From positions 1 through 9,921 of the forward strand of contig JAZRQR010000222.1 of NCBI GenBank assembly GCA_045650025.1: a stretch of 9,921 nt of DNA, read 5' to 3'. Both the position numbers and the translations under genes were made by a program. Numbering within the stretch: position 1 is the first letter of the stretch; every line of letters starts with the position of its first letter. Below the pieces are notes generated by a model that did no database searches, was not told where the DNA came from, and saw nothing but the letters and a program-made list of their open reading frames with translations. Positions 1-6,293 of this stretch are shown here, in pieces. The stretch is from SVQP01 sp045650025 (GTDB lineage: Bacteria; Bacillota; Clostridia; Oscillospirales; CAG-272).

Positions 1-70
1 ACCAAAGGGAGATATTTCACAATGTGCGATAGCACATTATTTCACATTCGGCTGTGGCCGAATATTTCAC
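1..70. repeat. Tandem hairpin array with exact 25-nt period
   Basis: The 7-mer ATTTCAC occurs at 14-20, 39-45 and 64-70, exactly 25 nt apart. Each 18-nt interval is a perfect hairpin with a 7-bp stem and 4-nt loop: AATGTGC-GATA-GCACATT (21-38) and ATTCGGC-TGTG-GCCGAAT (46-63). The stem sequences differ between the units but both pair fully, so structure is kept while sequence varies. The array probably continues left of the window. The interspersed units are palindromic and only 18 nt long, so this is not a CRISPR. Similar hairpin arrays occur between genes in gut Clostridia, to my knowledge without an established function. Confidence 0.8.
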
Positions 71-120
71 TCTTTTCTCCCCATACCACCAAACCCGCGG
101 ACAGATTCGAACCGCCGCAC

Positions 121-191
121 GGTAGGGGTCGGCGCCTCGACGACCCGAAAAACACCGTACAAACGGGCTGTCGTGGGCGCCAGCCCCTACC
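121..191. repeat. 71-bp inverted-repeat (REP/MITE-like) element
   Basis: The element starts GGTAGGGG (121-128) and ends CCCCTACC (184-191). The 16-nt termini 121-136 and 176-191 are inverted copies with a two-base swap (TC against CT). Pairing continues inward through CGACGACCCG and CGGGCTGTCG with the same kind of swap, giving an imperfect hairpin of about 27 bp with an A-rich loop near 148-163. It has no coding capacity. A shorter relative of the left arm lies at 6265-6285, and the GTAGGGG/CCCCTAC ends recur at 8714-8761, so this looks like a dispersed genomic repeat. Confidence 0.7.
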
Positions 192-220
192 ATTTAAAAT
201 TATTTGCAAAGCCGTTTGCT

Positions 221-251
221 TTGCCCAACTTCTCATAAGGAAGTTGGGCAA
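221..251. repeat. Perfect 12-bp hairpin
   Basis: TTGCCCAACTTC (221-232) and GAAGTTGGGCAA (240-251) pair perfectly around a 7-nt loop. A smaller stem, GCAAAG/CTTTGC (206-211 and 219-224), overlaps its left arm, so the two stems are partly exclusive. No T-run follows on the plus strand, so it is a poor intrinsic terminator. It ends 15 nt before the -35 box of the following operon. It may be another dispersed repeat, a regulatory site, or an insulator against upstream transcription; I cannot decide which. Confidence 0.5.
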
Positions 252-266
252 TCTCTCCGTCAAATA

Positions 267-295
267 TTGACAATCCCTCGATTTTATGCTATCAT
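267..295 (+). promoter_or_regulatory. Sigma-A-type promoter of the three-gene operon
   Basis: TTGACA (267-272) is a perfect -35 box. After a 17-nt spacer comes TATCAT (290-295) as -10, preceded by TGC (287-289), an extended -10 element. Transcription would start near 302, leaving a leader of about 20 nt that holds the ribosome binding site at 311-319. The leader is too short for a riboswitch. Confidence 0.8.
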
Positions 296-321
296 GAAAT
301 CAATCTGATGAAAGGTGGGAA

Positions 322-1332
322 ATGATCATGACGTCCAAAGAGATCATCAAGCGACTGATCCGACATGACGCACCGCCGCGTTTTGGCTTTGATTTTCACG
401 ATTGCACCGATTTCGTGTTAGTCGCCAACCGCAGACAGATCAACGCACCGCCCAACCCCTACGCAACGTGGGGCAATTATCCCGAGCTTATGGAATTATC
501 CGGTTTTCACGGCGAGACCTACCGTGATTTTTACGGCAATATATACGGCAGATTCAACGGCAAGACCAAGGGCGAATGCGTACGCGGTGCCATTCAGAAT
601 TGGGACGATTACACCTTCCCCACACCCGAGCACGACCCGACTTGGCGCGAAACACTGCTTTCCTGGAATCTTGCACAGCATGAAAAATACGCGCTGACAT
701 TTGGGCGCTCGCTGTTCTCTACACTGCGCGACGCGCGCCTGATGTCCAACGCGCTTATGGATACCGTGCTCTACCCCGACGAGGTCATGCAATTTATCGA
801 TGGCATTGTCGAGCAGGAGATCGCAATCATCAAAAGCGTGAAGGGCTGCGGCATTGACGGCTGGATGATCGCGGACGACCTTGGCATGCAAAACACCACC
901 TTTATCTCCCCCGATTCCTTTTGCGAGCTTTTCAAGCCCGCCTACAAGAAGTTAGCCGATGCCGTGCACGCGGCGGGCATGGATATGTTCATGCACTCCT
1001 GCGGCTACAATTACGGCTTGATGGAGCACCTGATCGATGCGGGCATCGACGTGTTCCAATTTGACCAGCCCGATGCCTACCCCACCGAGGTGCTGGCAAG
1101 GGAATTTGCATCCCGCGTGGTGTTCTACACCCCTGTGGATATTCAAAAGATCCTGCCCACGGGCGACCGCGCGCTGATCGAACGCCGCGCAGCGCAAATG
1201 TGCGAGCTGTTTTGCGAAGCGGGCGGCGCGTGGATCGCCAAGGACTACCCCACCTACGGGGACATTGGCGTAGACCCCGCTTGGGCACATTTTGCACAGG
1301 ACGTCATTGTAAAAAGCAGTACACTAAAATAA
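322..1332 (+). CDS. Uroporphyrinogen decarboxylase-like (URO-D/MtaA superfamily) protein
   Basis: The 336-residue protein matches the URO-D barrel superfamily, which includes heme-pathway HemE and the zinc methyltransferases MtaA, MtbA and CmuA that act on corrinoid proteins. Family hallmarks are DGWMIADDLGMQ (about residues 180-191) and FMHSCG (223-228), the latter corresponding to the His-X-Cys zinc motif of the methyltransferase branch. The HemE-type N-terminal arginine motif is not visible, so a role in heme synthesis is unlikely. The third zinc Cys of MtaA-type enzymes is not at its usual place: that stretch reads GGAWIAKDYP. C294 and C298 lie just before it. ATG 322 and ATG 328 are both possible starts after AAAGGTGGG (311-319). 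It is first in an operon with a GH123-like protein 17 nt downstream, which suggests a role in sugar or methyl-group metabolism. The substrate is unknown. Confidence 0.8.
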   Translation: MIMTSKEIIKRLIRHDAPPRFGFDFHDCTDFVLVANRRQINAPPNPYATWGNYPELMELSGFHGETYRDFYGNIYGRFNGKTKGECVRGAIQNWDDYTFPTPEHDPTWRETLLSWNLAQHEKYALTFGRSLFSTLRDARLMSNALMDTVLYPDEVMQFIDGIVEQEIAIIKSVKGCGIDGWMIADDLGMQNTTFISPDSFCELFKPAYKKLADAVHAAGMDMFMHSCGYNYGLMEHLIDAGIDVFQFDQPDAYPTEVLAREFASRVVFYTPVDIQKILPTGDRALIERRAAQMCELFCEAGGAWIAKDYPTYGDIGVDPAWAHFAQDVIVKSSTLK

Positions 1333-1349
1333 AGAACGGAGGATTCCTT

Positions 1350-3020
1350 ATGCGCTATCTTGTCGTTGACTGTACCGAGTACACCTATCCCGACCGCATG
1401 GAATACGCGTCGGCTGCCGATGCCGTGACGCTGGACACCCCGCGCGGCACGCTGGCTCCCTTCCAGATCCTACTGGATGGGCTTTGCGCCGATTTCGTGC
1501 GTCAGAACTGGCTGCCGGATGCCATTTACCATAGCGAGGAGCTCAAGGCGCAAGCCGCCATCGGTTTCCCGCGCGCAAGCGGCATCAGCATTGCCACCGA
1601 CCTGCCCTTCCCCGTGGAGTGGTACGCGATGGTGCCCATCACCGTGGAGCAGAACTATGGCCTTGCCGAGGCGGATATTAAGCCCCCCTATTTCCCCGTG
1701 CGCCCCGGCCCTTTCCGCGTATACGACTGCATGCGTCCCTTTGACGGCACGCTGGACGTTGGCGTGGGCGACGGCAGAGAAAACGACACCGGCATTGGCG
1801 GCATTTACGGTGCGGTAGAGATCCCCGCAGACGCGCAGCCCGGCACCTACACCGCTACCGTGACCATCACGGCAGGGGCGGGGAGCGTCACAATTCCCGT
1901 GACCCTGACCGTCTACAAGGCAACCGTGCCGACCGAGGAAAACCTGACTATTATTCAGGGCTACAACCACGGCTGTGTGACCAACTACCACGGCGTGCGC
2001 TGGGGCTCGGACGAGTTTTTCGCGCTGGACGATGCTTACACCAAGATGCTGCGCAGAATGCGCCAGAATATGACCTACACGGGCGGCGTGCGCGTGACCG
2101 AGGTGGGCAAGAACAAATACGAATTTGACTTTAGCGCCATGGAGGCGGACATGCGTCGCAAGCTCTCGCAGGGCATTCGCTGCTTCAACGGCCCCTCGGT
2201 GGGCTGGAGACAGAGCTGGCACACCTCCACCATTCTGGTCAACGGCTCCATACCCGCCATGAGCTACGAGGCTTACTGCTACCTCAAGCAATACCTGCCC
2301 GCCCTGCACGACATGCTGGAGCGCAACGGCTGGCTGGACATTTTTATGATGGGCATTGCCGACGAGCCCAACGCCGAAAACTGCACCGAATGGCGCGCGC
2401 TGGCAGGACTTGTGCACAAGATCGTGCCCGACATCAAGCTGATTGACGCGGTCAGCTACGGCAACATTCACGGAGCTTTGAACGTTTGGGTACCCCTGAA
2501 TTACGAATACGACAGACACCAAGCCGAGATCGAGACCTTTCGCGAGGACGGCTCCGAAATCTGGCACTACGTTTGCTGCGGCCCCCGCAGCGAGGATTAC
2601 ATCAACCGCTTCTTAGATTACCCCCTGCTCTCCACCCGCTATCTGTTCTGGGGCAACTACCGCCACAACCTCTCGGGATATTTGCATTGGGCAGCCAACA
2701 GCTACCAGCCCGGTCAGGATCCCTTCCGTCAGAACTGCCCCTCGCACACCAACACCGACTCTACCATTACCCTGCCGCCCGGAGACACGCAGGTCATTTA
2801 CCCCGGCGAGAACGGCCCCTGGCTTTCCGCCCGCGGCGAAGCACAGCGACTGGGTGTGGAGGAATGCGAGATGCTGATGCAGCTTGCCAAGACCGACAAG
2901 CCTGCTGCCGATGCCATTTGCCAAAAGGTATTCCGCTCCTTCCGTGACGTGGAATACGACGTTGGCGCATTCTTAGCAGCCAGAAAGCAGCTGCTGGTGG
3001 CATTGAGCGAGCAGGATTGA
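1350..3020 (+). CDS. DUF4091/GH123-like glycoside hydrolase
   Basis: The start is ATG 1350, with GGAGG at 1338-1342 spaced 7 nt; in-frame upstream codons overlap the previous gene and are not needed. The 556-residue protein has a beta-rich N-terminal region to about residue 190, then a barrel beginning near VPTEENLTI. It carries the adjacent acidic pair IADEPN (D338-E339) and ends with the DUF4091-type tail GPWLSARGEAQRLGVEECEM. In GH123 beta-N-acetylgalactosaminidases an adjacent Asp-Glu pair performs substrate-assisted hydrolysis; D338 and E339 are the natural equivalents, by inference. Aromatic residues (W, Y, F) are frequent in the barrel, as expected for sugar binding. No signal peptide or membrane segment is seen, so it probably acts in the cytoplasm on imported sugar. 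Its metallophosphoesterase neighbour starts 25 nt downstream. Family placement is firm; the N-acetylgalactosamine specificity is not. Confidence 0.8.
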   Translation: MRYLVVDCTEYTYPDRMEYASAADAVTLDTPRGTLAPFQILLDGLCADFVRQNWLPDAIYHSEELKAQAAIGFPRASGISIATDLPFPVEWYAMVPITVEQNYGLAEADIKPPYFPVRPGPFRVYDCMRPFDGTLDVGVGDGRENDTGIGGIYGAVEIPADAQPGTYTATVTITAGAGSVTIPVTLTVYKATVPTEENLTIIQGYNHGCVTNYHGVRWGSDEFFALDDAYTKMLRRMRQNMTYTGGVRVTEVGKNKYEFDFSAMEADMRRKLSQGIRCFNGPSVGWRQSWHTSTILVNGSIPAMSYEAYCYLKQYLPALHDMLERNGWLDIFMMGIADEPNAENCTEWRALAGLVHKIVPDIKLIDAVSYGNIHGALNVWVPLNYEYDRHQAEIETFREDGSEIWHYVCCGPRSEDYINRFLDYPLLSTRYLFWGNYRHNLSGYLHWAANSYQPGQDPFRQNCPSHTNTDSTITLPPGDTQVIYPGENGPWLSARGEAQRLGVEECEMLMQLAKTDKPAADAICQKVFRSFRDVEYDVGAFLAARKQLLVALSEQD

Positions 3021-3045
3021 CCCCCAAACCCATCAGGAGCTTATT

Positions 3046-3867
3046 ATGAACGGCTTGACCATTCACGAATATACCTTGAAAATCCCCGGTGTCGCGCCCA
3101 AGGTGCTTTACCATTTCAGCGATGCGCACCTCAACTTGTCCGACGCTGACTCCTGCGAGCAGGAGCGCGACACAGCCGCACAGCGCGCCAAGAACTGGGA
3201 GAACGGACGCAAGCAGTTTGCACTTGGCTACGGTGAGCCCTACGGCGAGGCGCAGCAGCGCAGCGCCCTGCAGCATTTTGATGCGCTTTTAGAGCTGGCG
3301 CAAACCGACGGTGATGCGCTTGTCATCGCGGGCGACGCCTTTGACTACGTCAACGAGGCGCACCACCGCTTTTACGATACGCGCTTCTCGGCACTGACCG
3401 TGCCCTATCTCTACGTCTGCGGCAACCACGAATACGACGGTGAGATTGCCAAGGGTAGCAAGCTGGACGAGATCACAAGACCCGTGCAGATCCTTGATCT
3501 GGGCGACGTGTTGCTGGTTGGCTTTAACGACGCACAGCGCGTGATCACCAAGGAGCAGCTGGATTGCCTTGCCGCGCTGCTGGAGGGAGACAAGCCGCTG
3601 ATTCTTGCCATGCATATCCCGATCCAGACCGCGGACAACGTCACCATGGCACGCTGTGACGATTATTTCCGCATCAATTACCCCGGCGCACCTGCCGAAA
3701 ACCTTGCCTTTTGCGAGCTGATACAGAGCCGCGCGGACAAAATTGCCGCCGTGCTGGCAGGGCATTTGCATTTTCTCAACACCTGCCCCCTTGCCCCGGG
3801 ACTTGTGCAATTCGTCTCCTCGCAGGGCATCACGGGTCACATCAACCGCTACCGCATCGGAGAATAA
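3046..3867 (+). CDS. Calcineurin-like metallophosphoesterase
   Basis: The 273-residue protein has the complete metal-ligand set of the calcineurin-like superfamily in order: SDAH (D26, H28), GDAFD (G96-D100), GNHE (N127, H128), a lone His in AMHIPI (H190), and GHLH (H240, H242). Such enzymes use two metal ions to cleave phosphomonoesters or phosphodiesters. The gap between the first two motifs is about 68 residues, longer than in compact members, and is charged and probably helical; it may form a substrate-specific cap. No signal peptide is visible, so it is likely cytoplasmic. The start has AGGAG at 3035-3039, 6 nt ahead. It is the last gene of the operon, 25 nt after the glycosidase, and is followed by a strong hairpin. 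Removal of a phosphate group from the same sugar substrate is a plausible but untested role. Confidence 0.85.
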   Translation: MNGLTIHEYTLKIPGVAPKVLYHFSDAHLNLSDADSCEQERDTAAQRAKNWENGRKQFALGYGEPYGEAQQRSALQHFDALLELAQTDGDALVIAGDAFDYVNEAHHRFYDTRFSALTVPYLYVCGNHEYDGEIAKGSKLDEITRPVQILDLGDVLLVGFNDAQRVITKEQLDCLAALLEGDKPLILAMHIPIQTADNVTMARCDDYFRINYPGAPAENLAFCELIQSRADKIAAVLAGHLHFLNTCPLAPGLVQFVSSQGITGHINRYRIGE

Positions 3868-3873
3868 ACACAA

Positions 3874-3909
3874 AAAGCAGCTGCTTCTCACCGGAGAAGC
3901 AGCTGCTTT
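3874..3909. terminator. Bidirectional intrinsic terminator
   Basis: A perfect 16-bp stem (3874-3889 with 3894-3909) closes an ACCG loop. The plus strand continues TAATAGTTTTCT; the minus strand continues TTTGTGTTTATT after the stem. It lies 6 nt after the phosphoesterase stop and 18 nt from the stop of the converging membrane-protein gene, so it can serve both. Each arm also holds the self-complementary 12-mer AAGCAGCTGCTT. Confidence 0.85.
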
Positions 3910-3927
3910 AATAGTTTTCTAAGGATT

Positions 3928-5661
3928 TTATTCCACGCGTTCCCACGCCTGCACCAAGCGGATTGCGCCGTCGGCATAGGTCAGCTTGACCTTGTCACCG
4001 GGATTTACCAGCACGATCTGCTCATTTTGCTCGTTAAACTCTACGCGGTATACGACGCCGTCCTCGGCGGTCACGTACGCGTACGTGATACCCTGCAGGC
4101 TCAAGAACTGCACCGACTGCACCGTGATCTCAATTTCCTTGGTGTCCACCGAATCCTGCACGTTCACACCGCTCTGCGACAGCATTTTCAGGTATGCCGC
4201 AACCGCCTCCTGCTGCGTCTCGCCCGTTGCAACCATGGTATACTGGCGCACGTTGACCAGCGCATACAGCTTGACAAGTCCGTTGTTATCCTTAAGCACC
4301 ATAATATAGGTGGGCACGCCCGAAATATTGACCAAGGACGGGAAGGATGCCACGTATTCCTTTTCCTGCACCTCACCCTCGGCGGCGTGCATAGCGGAAT
4401 GCTCCTCTGCACCGATGACGGGATAGAATCTGTACTCGCCCGTGCGCGCATTGGACAGAATGAAGCCGATGTTGGAGGCGTCCGAGGTGACCGAGGTCAC
4501 GCCTGTGAAGTACCATACGTCATCGTCAAACATCAAATATCCGTAATCGTCGGTGGTCTGCTTACAGCCCACGTTGCCAATGATGCTGTTGATAAAGCCG
4601 CCTGCGTAAATGCCCTGCCAGTCGTATTTTTGGCAAGCCAGATCGCCGTCAAACACCACATCCACCCATTGGGGCACGTCCTCGACCGCATACAGCGTGC
4701 TGCTGCCGTCCAGCGGGTTGAAAATGATCAGCTCCTCTACGTCACACGCGCCAAACAAGCCAACGCGGGGCGTATAGCAGGAAATGCAATAATAGGGGTT
4801 GCCCTCTTCGTCCACCTCAAAGCTGACGTCATGCATATCAAAGATCTTGGTGGGGTATGCAAAGCGCACCTTGCGCATCAGATCGTCCTCAAAGTAGCCG
4901 CTCTGCGCATAGCGAATGCCGCTTTGTACCTCGTAATACTCCGCGGTGTTACCCAGCGTATCTACCATAATGTAGCCGGGAATGCCGCTTGAACGGTTGC
5001 CGATCCACTTGAAGAATCCGTCGTATTCCAGATGTGTGATCTTGATGGGCTTGCCCTTGTAGTTGATCTGCGTATAATCATCGCTGACCACGTACTGCGA
5101 CACCACGTTGGACAAAGCGCCCAGCTTACGGTCACCCAGCATGCGCGCGGAATTGGTATCCATAAGCGCAATGTTGGTAATTTCCTTGGTCTGGGGCATA
5201 TCCGCGTCAAAATCGCGCTCCTCGACCGTGATGACCTCCGCATACGCCGTGGCATTGAGCACCACCGAGGAGAATACCGTGCCAAGCACCAGCACCGCAA
5301 TCGGCACGCCGATCAGAATATAGGCAATGACCGAAAATACGCGTCCGTTGAAGATCTGCTTCCAGGACGGGAATTTCAACATTTTTTCGCGTTTCTTGGT
5401 GTTGGCACCGATCAATTCTATAAGATCAAAGCCTTTGAAGAATACACGGTGTGCGGAAAAGTTCAACGCGCGCACCGCAAGCGCAAAGCACACTGCCGAG
5501 AACAGCAAAAAGATCCAGAATTGCTCACTCATGGGATTGAGCGGCGGCAACACGAAATAATAATACGTACCAATTGCGGCGGCAGCCAAAAGCAGGCGCA
5601 ATATCAAAAAAATAACCGCATTGAGCTTACTTGGTTGGGGATCTATTTGTTTATTAGCCAT
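3928..5661 (-). CDS. Membrane protein with large external domain, unknown family
   Basis: I do not recognise the family. The start is best placed at ATG 5661, preceded by GGAGGTG with 8 nt spacing; an in-frame ATG at 5676 lies about 5 nt from the predicted transcript start and has no room for a ribosome binding site. The 577-residue product has three hydrophobic segments at about residues 13-38, 48-66 and 108-134. The loop between the second and third is rich in Lys and Arg (NTKKREKMLKFPSWK), which predicts a cytoplasmic N-terminus and about 440 residues outside. The external part is rich in beta-prone aromatic stretches such as IPGYIMVDTLGNT and GVPTYIMVLKDNNGL, somewhat reminiscent of PepSY-like folds, though this is weak. 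No enzyme motif is seen. It is a single-gene unit with a consensus promoter and a shared terminator. Confidence 0.85.
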   Translation of the reverse strand: MANKQIDPQPSKLNAVIFLILRLLLAAAAIGTYYYFVLPPLNPMSEQFWIFLLFSAVCFALAVRALNFSAHRVFFKGFDLIELIGANTKKREKMLKFPSWKQIFNGRVFSVIAYILIGVPIAVLVLGTVFSSVVLNATAYAEVITVEERDFDADMPQTKEITNIALMDTNSARMLGDRKLGALSNVVSQYVVSDDYTQINYKGKPIKITHLEYDGFFKWIGNRSSGIPGYIMVDTLGNTAEYYEVQSGIRYAQSGYFEDDLMRKVRFAYPTKIFDMHDVSFEVDEEGNPYYCISCYTPRVGLFGACDVEELIIFNPLDGSSTLYAVEDVPQWVDVVFDGDLACQKYDWQGIYAGGFINSIIGNVGCKQTTDDYGYLMFDDDVWYFTGVTSVTSDASNIGFILSNARTGEYRFYPVIGAEEHSAMHAAEGEVQEKEYVASFPSLVNISGVPTYIMVLKDNNGLVKLYALVNVRQYTMVATGETQQEAVAAYLKMLSQSGVNVQDSVDTKEIEITVQSVQFLSLQGITYAYVTAEDGVVYRVEFNEQNEQIVLVNPGDKVKLTYADGAIRLVQAWERVE

Positions 5662-5687
5662 CACCAGCACCTCCATTCGTTTTTTTC

Positions 5688-5716
5688 ATTATAGCACACT
5701 TTCGCATGTCTGTCAA
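5688..5716 (-). promoter_or_regulatory. Perfect consensus sigma-A promoter
   Basis: Read on the minus strand, TTGACA (5716-5711) is followed by a 17-nt spacer and TATAAT (5693-5688), an exact match to the vegetative consensus. Transcription should start near 5681, giving a leader of about 20 nt before ATG 5661. This placement is what makes the upstream ATG at 5676 unlikely as a start. High, constitutive expression of the membrane protein is predicted. Confidence 0.9.
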
Positions 5717-5719
5717 TCC

Positions 5720-5748
5720 TCATACAAGCCCCTGCCCTTGCATACGCT
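5720..5748 (+). promoter_or_regulatory. Possible sporulation-type (sigma-E-like) promoter
   Basis: TCATACA (5720-5726), a 14-nt spacer and CATACGCT (5741-5748) resemble the Bacillus sigma-E consensus (KMATATT, 14-15 nt, CATACANT) with mismatches in both boxes. The predicted start, near 5755, leaves only about 10 nt before ATG 5765. No good sigma-A promoter is seen for this gene. This is a weak call, supported mainly by the sporulation genes nearby. Confidence 0.25.
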
Positions 5749-5764
5749 TATAAAAAAGGGGGGG

Positions 5765-6268
5765 ATGGCTTTGCGCAGATTGGGGATTACGTTGCTGGCG
5801 GCATGGCTGATTTGCCAGCTTTTTTCCTGCGCGCGCACCGAGGCATCGGTTGCAGAGGCGTTGGATGCCATGCTTGGGGCAGAGATCGGCTTGCCTGCGG
5901 GGCAGATCTATCTGGCGTCTGCACCCAAGGATGGCGAGGCATACCTCTCGCCCGACCTGATGGCGGCGCTATACGGAGAGGGAGAGCCGCCATGGCAGCT
6001 CTCCCTTGTAGAGGATTACGGAATCTTTTTGAGCACCGCGCAGCACCCCTGCGAGTTTGCGGTGTTTTGCACCTATGCGCGCAGCGATACCGATGACATA
6101 GCCGCCATGTGCTGCGCGCGGCTGGACGCATTGCGCATCCATTACAAGAACACGCAATACGCCGCCTATCTGGAGCAAGCGCGCGTGGTCGTGAGCGGCA
6201 ACTACGTCCTGCTCTTGATCAGCTCCGACCCCGACTACGCCCTGCGCGCTGCACAGCGGGTGTTGTAG
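5765..6268 (+). CDS. Small DUF4358-like lipoprotein
   Basis: The 167-residue product begins with a short basic stretch (MALRR), a hydrophobic segment and a lipobox-like LFSC with C22 as the probable lipidated Cys, so it should be anchored outside the membrane. The Phe before the Ser is not ideal for a lipobox. The mature part fits the DUF4358 pattern of Clostridia lipoproteins: a central EFAVFCTYARSDTDDIAAM stretch followed by VVVSGNYVLLLISSDPDYAL near the C-terminus. Its function is unknown. The start is uncertain: a G-rich tract (AAGGGGGGG, 5756-5764) abuts ATG 5765, whereas TTG 5771 would have normal spacing. The stop codon TAG lies in a repeat remnant, so the C-terminus may have been set by a repeat insertion. 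It is divergent from the membrane protein and convergent with spoVAC. Confidence 0.65.
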   Translation: MALRRLGITLLAAWLICQLFSCARTEASVAEALDAMLGAEIGLPAGQIYLASAPKDGEAYLSPDLMAALYGEGEPPWQLSLVEDYGIFLSTAQHPCEFAVFCTYARSDTDDIAAMCCARLDALRIHYKNTQYAAYLEQARVVVSGNYVLLLISSDPDYALRAAQRVL

Positions 6269-6285
6269 GGACCGGCGTCCTCGAC
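6265..6285. repeat. Remnant half-copy of the 121-191 element
   Basis: GTAGGGACCGGCGTCCTCGAC resembles the left arm of the element at 122-142, sharing the GTAGGG start, the CGGCG core and the CCTCGAC end, with a few differences. The right arm is missing; spoVAC begins to overlap 9 nt later. The TAG stop codon of the lipoprotein gene is part of this GTAGGG. Confidence 0.5.
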
Positions 6286-6293
6286 ATTACGCG

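Noticed and set aside
1..70. CRISPR-like periodic repeat
   Set aside because: The repeated part is only 7 nt and the intervals are palindromic hairpins of 18 nt; no cas genes are present.
22..270. Short open frames on both strands before the first operon
   Set aside because: They run through the hairpin array and inverted-repeat element, lack ribosome binding sites and resemble no protein.
267..321. Riboswitch or T-box leader ahead of the first operon
   Set aside because: The predicted transcript start leaves only about 20 nt before the start codon.
1200..1349. N-terminal extension of the GH123-like gene
   Set aside because: It overlaps the URO-D-like coding region in another frame; the GGAGG at 1338-1342 fixes the start at 1350.
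1470..2567. 365-residue minus-strand open frame
   Set aside because: It lies wholly inside the well-supported GH123-like gene; GC-rich third codon positions there create long antisense frames.
2984..2995. AAAGCAGCTGCT shared with the terminator arm at 3874-3885
   Set aside because: The copy at 2984 is in codons of the glycosidase, and this palindromic core is common in GC-rich coding sequence; coincidence is the simplest reading.
4027..4992. 321-residue plus-strand open frame
   Set aside because: It is antisense to the membrane-protein gene, has no start signal, and has a His/Val-rich composition typical of such shadows.
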